Below are positions 16,166 to 24,359 of a DNA stretch of 64,000 nucleotides, one piece after another (position 1 is the stretch's first letter; each line of letters starts with the position of its first letter). Under the pieces are notes generated by a model. The model had not been told where the DNA came from. It made no database searches and saw only the letters and a list, made by a program, of their open reading frames with translations. This stretch comes from Lutibacter sp. (GTDB taxonomy: Bacteria > Bacteroidota > Bacteroidia > Flavobacteriales > Flavobacteriaceae). The stretch spans positions 105,859 through 169,858 of the forward strand of contig JAUXPH010000045.1 in assembly GCA_030683995.1 (NCBI GenBank), written 5' to 3'. A program made the translations under genes and the position numbers.

Positions 16166-18355
16166 CTAAACCAATCCATAATCCGATAACGGCAAATTGT
16201 AATATCTCTTTCCGGTTAATTTAAAAATAGCGTTTACAATAGCTGGTGCAATTACAGGAACGCCTGGTTCACCAACACCGGTCGGAATTTCGGTGCTTTC
16301 CACAATTTCCACGTGAACTTTCGGAATTTCATTCATCCGTATCATTTTATAATCACTGTAATTGCTTTGTTCAATAGCGCCATTTTTAGCGGTAATTTTC
16401 CCGTAAAATGCCAACGACATTCCAAAAATGGCAGCACCTTCCATTTGCGCTTTTATCGTGTCCTTGTTCACTGTTTGTCCGCAATCAATCACCGTATAAA
16501 CATTGTGAACTTTCACTTTATTGAAAGCCATGGAAATTTCAACCACAGAAGCCACATAAGAATAAAAACTGTAATGAACGGACAAACCATAGGCGTGACC
16601 TTCAGGAAGCGGTTTTCCCCAATTTGCATTTTTGGCAGCCAATTTTAGCACATTTTTCAATCGTGCCGTATTGTATTTTATAGGATCTTCGGTTTCTTCG
16701 ATGCGATCTTTGCCAATTAAATTCAGCCTGAAATCAAGCGGATCTTTCCCTGCGGCAACAGCCAGTTCATCGGCAAAAACATTTTGTGAAAATCCGTGAG
16801 GAATGTTGATTACCGAACGCAACCAGCCAATTCTTACGTAGGCAGGCGATTGCCCGACTTCAACTTTCATATTTTTGATGTCAAACGGCACATTCGCAGC
16901 ACTTGAAATTTCAAAACCGGCCGGATAATCAACCCCTGGTGAAAATGTTGAAGCAATTGAAGGAAGCGCAAAGCGATTCAGCCAACCTGTGACATTGCCT
17001 TGCTTATCAAGCGACGCTTTTAAATATTGCGAACTTACCGTGTGGTAATAACCGTGTTTGATATCATCTTCTCTGGTCCAAACAATTTGAACCGGTGCAT
17101 TGATTGCTTTTGAAATTGCAACGGCTTCAACCACATAATCGGGTTTCGATTTCCGACCGAATCCGCCGCCCAAAAATGTCACATTGATGGTCACCTTATC
17201 TTCGGGGGTTACTAAATAATCGGCAACTTCTTTTCTGGCAGATTGCGGGTCTTGGGTTGGTGCCCAAACTTCGCAGGAATCTCCCTGAACCCAAGCCACG
17301 GCATTTGGAACTTCCATAGGCGCGTGGGCCAAATGAGGCAATTGATAGGTGCTTTCCACAATTTTATGCGCATTTTTAAAGGCTTTATTAACATTGCCCA
17401 CATCTTTGCCAACTTTTCCTTGTTTGTGAACATTTTCGGTGATTTGCTTCATATATTTTTCCGAATCATAACTTGCGTTATCACCTAAATCCCATTCAAT
17501 TTTTAAGGCATCTTTTCCTTTAAAAGCCGCCCAGGTATTTGAGGCAATTACGGCGATTCCGCCCAATGTGCCAAAAGGTTTTGCAATTCTCGGGATTTCA
17601 ATCACATCAATAACTCCCGCTACCTTTAACGCGGCAGTTTTATCAAAAGATTTTACCGTGCCGAAAGTTACCGGGCAGCGTTGCATGGCCGCAAATTTCA
17701 TATTTGGCAACCGTTTGTCCATTCCAAAAATGGCGCTTCCATTTGAGTATTCTTCTGTGTCAACCCCTCTTAATTTTTTGCCGATATATTTGAAATCTTT
17801 CGGGTTTTTATAGGTTATTTCGGTTGGAACTTCCAAATTTTTTGCGATTTCAACCAAATCGCCATAGGCTATTTTTTTTCCGCTTGAATGCAATACAACA
17901 TGGTTTTCGGCGGTACATTCAGTCACAGGAACTTTCCAGGTTTGTGCAGCTGCCGTAATTAACATGGCTCTTGCCATCGCGCCCATTTTCCGCATAGGTT
18001 CGTATAAATATCGGACACTTCTTGAGCCATCGGTATTTTGGTCGCCATATTTTGCGTCGCCAACGGCTTGTTGTACAATGACTTTAGTCCAGTCAGCATC
18101 CATTTCATCAGCAATAACTGAGGTTAAAGAAGTTCTTACGCCATTTCCCATTTCTGAGCGGGAAGCGATTAAAATTAAGCTTCCGTCGGAATTTAACTGA
18201 ACAAATAAATTTGGGTTGAAATTGGTTAAATCTTTATTTTCGTCTTTTTCTTTATCTGAAAAAACAGAAGTATTGCAGGCTAAAATCAATCCGCCAGATG
18301 CCAAACCAACACTTTTTACAAAAGTTCTACGACTTATATTTTTGATTGGATTCAT
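16166..18355 (-). CDS. Tat-exported molybdopterin-binding oxidoreductase subunit (IorB-like)
   Basis: 729 residues of the xanthine-dehydrogenase / isoquinoline 1-oxidoreductase beta family. A twin-arginine signal 'SRRTFVKSVGL' begins at residue 9 and is followed by a possible lipobox 'LILAC', so the enzyme is expected in the periplasm. Cofactor-site motifs are 'GGGFGRKS' mid-protein and 'TGVGEPGVPVIAPA' near residue 700, whose Glu is the catalytic base. It oxidises an aldehyde or N-heterocycle; the substrate is unknown. The 2Fe-2S subunit lies two bases upstream. No FAD subunit is present, so electrons probably pass to a cytochrome or other periplasmic acceptor. Confidence 0.92.
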   Translation of the reverse strand: MNPIKNISRRTFVKSVGLASGGLILACNTSVFSDKEKDENKDLTNFNPNLFVQLNSDGSLILIASRSEMGNGVRTSLTSVIADEMDADWTKVIVQQAVGDAKYGDQNTDGSRSVRYLYEPMRKMGAMARAMLITAAAQTWKVPVTECTAENHVVLHSSGKKIAYGDLVEIAKNLEVPTEITYKNPKDFKYIGKKLRGVDTEEYSNGSAIFGMDKRLPNMKFAAMQRCPVTFGTVKSFDKTAALKVAGVIDVIEIPRIAKPFGTLGGIAVIASNTWAAFKGKDALKIEWDLGDNASYDSEKYMKQITENVHKQGKVGKDVGNVNKAFKNAHKIVESTYQLPHLAHAPMEVPNAVAWVQGDSCEVWAPTQDPQSARKEVADYLVTPEDKVTINVTFLGGGFGRKSKPDYVVEAVAISKAINAPVQIVWTREDDIKHGYYHTVSSQYLKASLDKQGNVTGWLNRFALPSIASTFSPGVDYPAGFEISSAANVPFDIKNMKVEVGQSPAYVRIGWLRSVINIPHGFSQNVFADELAVAAGKDPLDFRLNLIGKDRIEETEDPIKYNTARLKNVLKLAAKNANWGKPLPEGHAYGLSVHYSFYSYVASVVEISMAFNKVKVHNVYTVIDCGQTVNKDTIKAQMEGAAIFGMSLAFYGKITAKNGAIEQSNYSDYKMIRMNEIPKVHVEIVESTEIPTGVGEPGVPVIAPAIVNAIFKLTGKRYYNLPLSDYGLV

Positions 18356-18357
18356 AA

Positions 18358-18816
18358 CTAGCCTTGTTTTTTAAGTTCAACAGTTCGGTGAATGGCATTT
18401 TTGATGCGTTGGTAAGTGCCACATCGACAAATATTTCCAATCATAGCTTCATTTATATCTTCATCTGTCGGGTCACTAATTTTATCAAGCAAAGCGGTTG
18501 CTGCGATTAATTGTCCCGGCTGGCAAAATCCGCATTGAGGAACGTTTAATGCCGTCCAAGAATCTTGCAGCAGTTGTAAGTTTTTTGAAACACCTTCAAT
18601 AGTGATTACATTTTTGCCTTCAGCAGCTGAAACTGGAATCATACATGATTGTACCGGTGAATTGTCCAGCAGCACTTTACACGAGCCACATATGCCAATT
18701 CCACAGCCATATTTAGTGCCCGTAAGTTCAACAATATCTCTAATTGCCCAAAGCAAAGGCATTTCTGGAGCAACATCAATTTTGTGTTTTTCTCCGTTTA
18801 TTTGAAGTGTAATCAT
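18358..18816 (-). CDS. 2Fe-2S subunit of molybdenum hydroxylase (IorA-like)
   Basis: 152 residues with two iron-sulfur motifs: a plant-type ferredoxin set 'CGIGICGSCKVLLDN' and a C-terminal set 'CGFCQPGQ' with 'NICRCGTY'. Together they bind two [2Fe-2S] clusters that take electrons from the molybdenum centre. There is no Tat signal of its own, so it is presumably exported as a complex with the IorB-like subunit, as in related enzymes. It is the first gene of the cassette. Confidence 0.95.
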   Translation of the reverse strand: MITLQINGEKHKIDVAPEMPLLWAIRDIVELTGTKYGCGIGICGSCKVLLDNSPVQSCMIPVSAAEGKNVITIEGVSKNLQLLQDSWTALNVPQCGFCQPGQLIAATALLDKISDPTDEDINEAMIGNICRCGTYQRIKNAIHRTVELKKQG

Positions 18817-18966
18817 TGTAATAGTTAGTTTTTGTTTGAGATTAACAAGGTAATAAATTTTTAATTAAGTTGAAAAGTTGAAATGAAAAAGAAAATAGAG
18901 AAGAGAAAATAGACCAAAAAAGTTAAAAGTTTGAAAGTCGAATGTCTAAAAGTCAAAAATCGTAAA

Positions 18967-19563
18967 TCATAAATCGAAATTTTGGATTTCTTTCACTTCC
19001 CCAGCTTTCATGGCGTTTATATGCAAATTTCCAACGCGAACACGAATCAATCGCAAAGTTGGAAATCCCACAGCGGCAGTCATTTTTCGAACTTGCCTAA
19101 ATTTCCCTTCTGTTAAAATGATAGAAACCCAATTTGTTGGACCGTGCCGATTATCCCTTAATTTTTTTCCTCTTTCGGGCAGATTTGGAATTTCGTTTAA
19201 TTTATAAACGTTGCAAGGTTTTGTGGTATATTTTATCCCGCCAAAACCAATTTCCACGCCGTTTTTTAGTGATTCCATGGCTTCAGAAGTAATGTCGCCG
19301 TCAACTTCGGCAAAATATTCTTTTTCCACGTTGCTGCTTCTCATCAATTCACTCATATTTCCATCCGTTGTGAGCAATAAAAGTCCTTCCGATTTTTCAT
19401 CCAATCGGCCGATGGCCATGATTTTTTCGGGAAACTGGTAAAATTCACCCAATAATTTTTTCTTGTGTTTGCTGATGTCATTGTTCGCAAACTGGCTCAA
19501 ATACCCATAAGGTTTGTAAATGATAAAATGCCGATGCAGTATATTTTCGTTAGGATTTTTCAT
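18967..19563 (-). CDS. 23S rRNA pseudouridine synthase (RluE/RsuA type)
   Basis: 198 residues, no S4 domain, which fits the RluE subgroup. It has the catalytic loop 'GRLDEKSEGLLLLTTDG' with the conserved Asp near residue 54, plus 'KFRQVRKMTAAVGFPTLRLIR' in part. It isomerises uridine to pseudouridine in rRNA, probably the large subunit. The start overlaps the end of topB by 14 bases, so the two are likely co-transcribed. The 150-base gap downstream of the 2Fe-2S gene start is purine-rich low-complexity DNA with TCGTAAATCATAAATCG words. Confidence 0.88.
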   Translation of the reverse strand: MKNPNENILHRHFIIYKPYGYLSQFANNDISKHKKKLLGEFYQFPEKIMAIGRLDEKSEGLLLLTTDGNMSELMRSSNVEKEYFAEVDGDITSEAMESLKNGVEIGFGGIKYTTKPCNVYKLNEIPNLPERGKKLRDNRHGPTNWVSIILTEGKFRQVRKMTAAVGFPTLRLIRVRVGNLHINAMKAGEVKEIQNFDL

Positions 19564-21886
19564 TTAAAATAGCGTAAACCAATGTTGCGGTAAGCGGTTG
19601 TCCGGCAGCTTTTTTTCTGATGTCATCGAAACTGAAACGGAAATCACAGCCATTTTTATAATCGCTGCAACCGTAAGCGGTGTTTCCTTTTAAAATGGTT
19701 CCTTCATGGCATTTCGGACAAGCAATTTTGTCAGGAACATTTTGGTTTTTTGGCATAGCCGAAGGGTTGCTGAGGGAGCCCGAAGCAAGGTTACTGAGCG
19801 GAGTCGAAGTATCTAATACCAAATTAAATTGTTCATCAAAACGAATTAAACCTTCTGTTTCGCCATTTTCGGTTTTAAAACCTTTTAAATTGACGGTACA
19901 TTTTTTTTGCAACAAGCGGATATATTGATTTTCTGATATTTTTTTGTCGCGGAAACTAAAAGGCAATCTGAAATCACAGCCGTTTTTAAATTCGCTGCAG
20001 CCATAAGCATTTTTTCCTTTGAGAATACTTCCTTTATTGCATTTAGGACATTTTTCTGAGGAGATGCCGGTGGAAATTACTGTATTTTTTTTCGGAGCAG
20101 GTTTGGCAGTTTCAGCGTGAAAAATATTCGCCGTTATTTTTTCGGACCGAACCTCGTACACCAAATGGTCTACCATATTTTTCATATTTTTAATGAAAGT
20201 TCCGGCATTGTAATTTCCTTTTTCAATTTCCTTCAATTGTTTTTCCCATTGTCCGGTTAATTCGGCCGATTTTAACAGTTCACTTTGGATGATATCAATC
20301 AATTGAATGCCCGTTTGCGTGGGCAAAATCTGCTTTTTATTTCGGATGATGTATTGTCGTTTAAAAAGCGTTTCAATAATATTTGCGCGGGTTGAAGGTC
20401 TTCCTATGCCATTTTCTTTCATCAATTCTCGCAATTCATCGTCGTCGATTTGTTTTCCTGCAGTTTCCATTGCGCGAAGCAAAGTAGCTTCAGAAAATAA
20501 GTTGGGCGGTTTTGTCGCTTTCTCCAAAAATGAAGGTTCGTGCTTACCTTTTTCTCCTTTTACAAAATTTGGCAGCATATCTGTTTCCAATTTTTCTGCA
20601 GTACCACTTGAAAATACAACACGCCAGCCTTTTTCCAGAATTTCTTTTCCGGTGGTTTTAAAAGTGACATCAGCAGCTTTCCCAATAACAGCGGTGTTTG
20701 AAACGATACAGTCATCATAAAAAACAGCGATAAAACGTCGGGTAATAATGTCGTAAACCTGTTGCTGGCTGTATGGTAAATTACTTTGAACGCCGGTTGG
20801 AATGATGGCGTGGTGATCGGTTACCTTTTTGTTGTTAAAAACCAAAGTTGATTTCTTTATTTTTTTTACCAATAAAGGCGAAGTCAATGTTTGGTAAGCA
20901 GTCAGGTTTTTTAGAATTCCCGGAACTTTCGGATACACGTCGTCGGGCAAAAATGTGGTATCAACTCTTGGATACGTGACCACTTTTTGTTCGTATAATT
21001 TTTGGACAATTTTTAGGGTTTCATCGGCTGAAAAATCGAACTTGTTGTTGCAATAAACCTGCAATCCGGTTAAATCGAATAGTTTTGGCGCGTTTTCTTT
21101 TCCTTTTTTCTTGGTGACGGAAACAATTTCAAAATCACTTTCTTTTACTTTGTTTGCCAGCAATTCGCCGTCTTCCTTTTTTTGAAATCGGCCTTCTTCA
21201 CAATTAAAAAGCGTTTCCCGGTAAAGCGTTTGCAGTTCCCAATATGGCTGCGGCACAAAATTTTCAATTTCCTTAAACCTGTTTACCACCATCGCCAACG
21301 TGGGCGTTTGTACGCGTCCTACGGATAAAACCTGTTTGTTTCCGCCGTGTTTTAAGGTGTATAATCGGGTGGCGTTCATTCCCAAAAGCCAATCGCCGAT
21401 GGCTCTTGAAAATCCTGCATAATATAAATTGTTGTAATTTTCTGATGGTTTCAAGTTTTCAAATCCTTCTTTGATGGCTTCGGTGGTTAAAGAGGAAATC
21501 CACAAACGTTTGACTTCTCCTTTATAATTTGCCTGCTGAATTACCCAGCGCTGAATCAATTCTCCTTCTTGCCCGGCATCCCCGCAATTGATAATTAAAC
21601 TTGCTTTGTCGAACAGACTTTTAACAATGTTGAATTGTTTTTTGATGCCTATATTGTCCACCACCTTGGTTTCAAATTTTTCAGGAAGCATCGGCAAGTT
21701 GTTCAAATCCCAGCTTTTCCAGTGCGGTTTATAATCGTTGGGTTCAAACAAAGTGCATAAATGTCCGAATGTATATGTAACTGCGTAACCATTCCCCTCA
21801 AAATATCCTTCGTGTTTGGTGTTTGCGCCTAAAACGGCAGCAATTTCACGCGCAACACTTGGCTTTTCGGCAATGCATACTTTCAT
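19550..21886 (-). CDS. topB: DNA topoisomerase III
   Basis: 778-residue type IA topoisomerase. The Toprim domain opens with 'MKVCIAEKPSVAREIAAVLG'. The catalytic region has 'YPRVDTTFLP' with the active-site Tyr near residue 326. 'VGRVQTPTLAMVVNRF' is the conserved core motif. The C-terminus carries two zinc-ribbon-like repeats, each with CPKC and a later 'YGCS..KNGCDF' group. Between them is an unusual Ser/Pro/Asn linker ('STPLSNLASGSLSNPS') encoded by a dispersed-repeat sequence. It relaxes and decatenates single-stranded DNA. Bacteroidota often carry extra topB copies on mobile elements, but no mobile gene is adjacent. Confidence 0.95.
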   Translation of the reverse strand: MKVCIAEKPSVAREIAAVLGANTKHEGYFEGNGYAVTYTFGHLCTLFEPNDYKPHWKSWDLNNLPMLPEKFETKVVDNIGIKKQFNIVKSLFDKASLIINCGDAGQEGELIQRWVIQQANYKGEVKRLWISSLTTEAIKEGFENLKPSENYNNLYYAGFSRAIGDWLLGMNATRLYTLKHGGNKQVLSVGRVQTPTLAMVVNRFKEIENFVPQPYWELQTLYRETLFNCEEGRFQKKEDGELLANKVKESDFEIVSVTKKKGKENAPKLFDLTGLQVYCNNKFDFSADETLKIVQKLYEQKVVTYPRVDTTFLPDDVYPKVPGILKNLTAYQTLTSPLLVKKIKKSTLVFNNKKVTDHHAIIPTGVQSNLPYSQQQVYDIITRRFIAVFYDDCIVSNTAVIGKAADVTFKTTGKEILEKGWRVVFSSGTAEKLETDMLPNFVKGEKGKHEPSFLEKATKPPNLFSEATLLRAMETAGKQIDDDELRELMKENGIGRPSTRANIIETLFKRQYIIRNKKQILPTQTGIQLIDIIQSELLKSAELTGQWEKQLKEIEKGNYNAGTFIKNMKNMVDHLVYEVRSEKITANIFHAETAKPAPKKNTVISTGISSEKCPKCNKGSILKGKNAYGCSEFKNGCDFRLPFSFRDKKISENQYIRLLQKKCTVNLKGFKTENGETEGLIRFDEQFNLVLDTSTPLSNLASGSLSNPSAMPKNQNVPDKIACPKCHEGTILKGNTAYGCSDYKNGCDFRFSFDDIRKKAAGQPLTATLVYAILNEKS
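19758..19811 (-). repeat. Dispersed repeat in frame inside topB
   Basis: 54 bases of topB read as the same palindromic repeat found between genes at 16130, 25515, 57258 and 57609: units ending in CTGAGCGGAGTCGAAGTA and GGTTGCTGAG with GAAGGG. Its length is 18 codons, so the frame is kept and it forms the linker between the two zinc-ribbon domains. Confidence 0.7.
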
Positions 21887-21980
21887 ATATCAAAACTTTT
21901 TTGAAGCCGCAAAATACTCATTTTTGCGCTTATGTTGCCAGTAAAAATGAGATTGATTTTGAATTTTTTTGTTTAGTACA

Positions 21981-22100
21981 ATTTGCATTAGGGATTAAAG
22001 TGGAAATATTTTTTGGCGATTTTTTATCGCCAAAATGATTGGAACGGAAAGCCCGACCTGCCTGCCGGCAGGCCTGCCAGCTGGCGGGGAATGCCCAAAA
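21981..22100. repeat. Dispersed structured element, copy A
   Basis: Starts ATTTGCATTAGGGATT, contains a perfect 10-base hairpin (22011-22020 with 22026-22035, TTTTGGCGAT), then GGAACGGAAAGCCCGACC and GCCAGCTGGCGGGGAATGCCCA. The same skeleton occurs at 25499-25620. It fills the gap between topB and the next gene and carries no frame. Confidence 0.65.
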
Positions 22101-22159
22101 TATTAATTGAATGATTTATTTTTTAAGCACATTTGGATTATTTGCTCCTAGGAAACATT

Positions 22160-22167
22160 TATATTTG
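22160..22167 (+). promoter_or_regulatory. Putative -7 box (TATATTTG)
   Basis: TAnnTTTG match 19 bases before the ATG at 22187. It supports that start over an in-frame TTG at 22133, which would lie upstream of the promoter. Confidence 0.5.
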
Positions 22168-22186
22168 TGGATATTTAAATTTATTA

Positions 22187-22669
22187 ATGATGAAAAAAGC
22201 GCTCAAAGAAATAAAACTGGGTTACGGATTGGGGAACCTGAAATTTGGAATGACCAGAAAAGAAGTGGAATTAATGCTTGGGAAACCTTCATTTATCGAC
22301 AAATATTCGCATTCCGATTCTAAAAAGGATTTGACGGAATCCTGGCAATATGACGAATTATTGTTATCGCTGAGTTTTGACGAAGAGGAAGACTGGCGGT
22401 TAATTATGATTTCTGTAAACGATGATTTTTATGAATTGGAAGGAAAAAGTTTAATCGGTTTGTTTCAGGAAGGTTTGATCAAAGAATTGGACGAAATGGA
22501 TTTGGGAGAATGGAGCCTTGAAGATTGCTCGGAAGATGATACCGAAGACCAGAAAGTGATTGAAATTGAGGAAAAATCCATTAATTTTTGGATCAATGAC
22601 GGAGTTTTGGATGAAATTCAGTGGACACCTTTTTTTATTGATGATGACACGATTGATTGGCCTGAATAG
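22187..22669 (+). CDS. Acidic hypothetical protein
   Basis: 160 residues from the ATG at 22187 (a second ATG follows at once). I do not recognise the family. The N-terminal 'GYGLGNLKFGMTRKEVELML' followed by 'GKP' resembles the short helix-turn motif seen in SmpA/OmlA-type and some immunity-like proteins. The rest is strongly acidic (runs such as 'FDEEEDW', 'EDDTEDQ') and ends 'FFIDDDTIDWPE'. There is no signal peptide or membrane segment. It sits alone between topB and a GNAT gene; no partner toxin is visible. Confidence 0.65.
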   Translation: MMKKALKEIKLGYGLGNLKFGMTRKEVELMLGKPSFIDKYSHSDSKKDLTESWQYDELLLSLSFDEEEDWRLIMISVNDDFYELEGKSLIGLFQEGLIKELDEMDLGEWSLEDCSEDDTEDQKVIEIEEKSINFWINDGVLDEIQWTPFFIDDDTIDWPE

Positions 22670-22707
22670 TATTTGGTTTTTGGTAAGAATATAAATTATT
22701 GCCAGTT

Positions 22708-22733
22708 AGTGCCTAAAGTTTGGAGTGCCTAAA
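22708..22733 (+). repeat. Short dispersed word, also at 56563-56588
   Basis: AGTGCC-T-AAGTTTG-AGTGCCTAAA occurs here and at 56563-56588 with two mismatches over 26 bases. Both copies lie just downstream of genes. Confidence 0.5.
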
Positions 22734-22828
22734 ATGCCTAATGTTAAACTCAATTTAACTTTTACATTCTTAGTGGTTATCATTTTTATGTTCACGTAAT
22801 GTCAATTCATTTCTGTTATTTATCTAAG

Positions 22829-23326
22829 ATGATTAGAAAAGTTAATATAGAAGATGCCCAGGAAATAGCTGAGATTTACAACTATTATGTGCTTAATTCT
22901 TGCGTCACTTTTGAAGAATTTGAAGTAAGCATTGAAGAAATGCGCAGAAGAATTGAAGCTGCAAATTCGAAATTTCCTTGGCTGGTTTTTGAAAAAGACA
23001 ATGCGGTTTTGGGTTACGCTTATCCAACTATGTGGAAACCAAGATCGGCATATAAACACACCGTGGAAAGCACTGTTTACCTGAAAAAGACAGCGACAAA
23101 AAACGGAATTGGTTCGCTGCTTTACGCCGTATTGATAGGCCAGCTTACAGATTTGGGTTTTCACGCAGTAATTGGCGGCATTTCTCTTCCCAATGAGGCA
23201 AGTATCGCCTTGCACGAAAAATTCGGATTTGAAAAAATAGCGCAATTTATAGAAGTGGGTTATAAATTTAATAAATGGATTGATGTTGGTTATTGGGAAT
23301 TGTTAATCAATAAAAAAAGCATTTAA
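22829..23326 (+). CDS. GNAT N-acetyltransferase (phosphinothricin-acetyltransferase-like)
   Basis: 165 residues from the ATG at 22829; the open frame begins at 22799 but the ten extra residues are not family-like. The fold is clear: 'MIRKVNIEDAQEIAEIYNYY' at the start, 'VFEKDNAVLGYAY' in strand 4 and the acetyl-CoA loop 'KNGIGSLLYAVL'. 'NEASIALHEKFGFEKI' is the usual C-terminal motif. The Pat/Bar-like subgroup acetylates amino groups on small compounds. Substrate is unknown. A gene-free region of about 1 kb follows. Confidence 0.88.
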   Translation: MIRKVNIEDAQEIAEIYNYYVLNSCVTFEEFEVSIEEMRRRIEAANSKFPWLVFEKDNAVLGYAYPTMWKPRSAYKHTVESTVYLKKTATKNGIGSLLYAVLIGQLTDLGFHAVIGGISLPNEASIALHEKFGFEKIAQFIEVGYKFNKWIDVGYWELLINKKSI

Positions 23327-23432
23327 AACACAATATAATCGGGCAATTTTTAGTGTGCCGATTTATCGTGAGCAGAATATTTGTATACAAAATTCGGTTT
23401 TGCTCCAGGAGTTTCTATTAAATATTTAAAAA

Positions 23433-23673
23433 CATTATTGTCCGGTTAACTTTTTCAAAACAAACAGGTCGCCCCGATGGGGCTTTAAATACTGAATTTT
23501 TCCATTTTTTTACAAACATTTCGCTCCTATGGAGCTTTTTTAGTCCCAGAGGGACGACCTGTCTGTAGAAAATAGATTTTCAAAAAAACAAGCCCCATCG
23601 AGGCGACCTGTTTGTTAAAGCCGATTAAGATTGGGATTGTTAAATTGCAATGAATTTTTACCGGACAACAATG
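23433..23673. repeat. Long palindromic repeat element (241 bp)
   Basis: Outer ends CATTATTGTCCGGT (23433-23446) and ACCGGACAACAATG (23660-23673) pair at 13 of 14 bases. The inner arms 23459-23485 and 23590-23616 pair over nearly 27 bases, built on CAAACAGGTCGCC and CCCCGATGGGGC. The centre has small hairpins GCTCC-TAT-GGAGC and GTCCC-AGA-GGGAC. Open frames inside it are by-products of the palindrome. Confidence 0.75.
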
Positions 23674-23924
23674 TAATAAAATATCAAAAGAACGCCCAAC
23701 TAAGACTGATTTTAACAAATTTATCATTCCCCTGGAATCAACTTTGGCCAATAAAATTTGATTTATATTATTTTTACAAAAAAACAAGTAATTCGGATTT
23801 CTCGAGAGGCGACTGTATGTGTCAAATAATTTATGTTGATTTCAATAAAAAAATAATTTTAAATTACAAAAAAAACCTCATTTAATATAAGCCTTAATTA
23901 TTCCAAATCTCATATTTATAATGT

Positions 23925-24092
23925 GAATTAAGGGTTGAATAGCCGCCGGCTTTAGCCAACGGATTAAAATATGTTCATATTGAAGGCTTTAGCCAAAAAA
24001 ATATTTATTATTTTGGCTAAAGCCAATTTGAAATTTAACATTTTCCCGCCAGCTAAAGCAGGCGGCTATTGACTAAATCTAACCCTTAATTC
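23925..24092. repeat. Second palindromic repeat element (168 bp)
   Basis: Outer arms GAATTAAGGGTT (23925-23936) and AACCCTTAATTC (24081-24092) are perfect, followed inward by AATAGCCGCC (23938-23947) and GGCGGCTATT (24061-24070). A central hairpin pairs GGCTTTAGCCAAAA (23985-23998) with 24011-24024. It contains several GGCTTTAGCC units. No coding frame is supported in 23327-24359 as a whole. Confidence 0.72.
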
Positions 24093-24243
24093 GCGTTTAT
24101 ATATAAAAAGTAGATTATATTCTGTAAATTATATGTGAATAGTAGATTACAATCGAATATTTACAATTTTTCTGCCAATTCATATTAAAATAAAATTCAA
24201 ATAACAACTACAAATTAAGACTCTAAAATTTAAAGATAAATTG

Positions 24244-24251
24244 TATTTTTG
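24244..24251 (+). promoter_or_regulatory. Putative -7 box (TATTTTTG) for the TolB-like gene
   Basis: TAnnTTTG match 108 bases before the ATG at 24360, implying a long AT-rich leader. No -33 element is obvious, so the call is weak. Confidence 0.3.
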
Positions 24252-24359
24252 AACCAATAAAAACAAGATTTATGAAATGAGCATATCGAAAATTAGCTTA
24301 AAACACCAATTCAACTATACAAATTACTTTGACCAATAAAAAACAATAAATAACTACAA

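Noticed and set aside
16313..16648. 111-codon + frame opposite the IorB-like gene
   Set aside because: It lies against the conserved C-terminal molybdopterin domain and resembles no protein.
14481..18816. Complete xanthine dehydrogenase for purine breakdown
   Set aside because: The catalytic subunit has a Tat signal and there is no FAD subunit, so a periplasmic IorAB-like enzyme fits better.
23527..23885. Frames of 84-86 codons in the repeat-rich gap
   Set aside because: They run through the palindromic element at 23433-23673 and owe their length to it.
23433..24092. Possible CRISPR array
   Set aside because: The repeats are inverted, differ in length and have no regular direct-repeat/spacer spacing; no cas gene is present.
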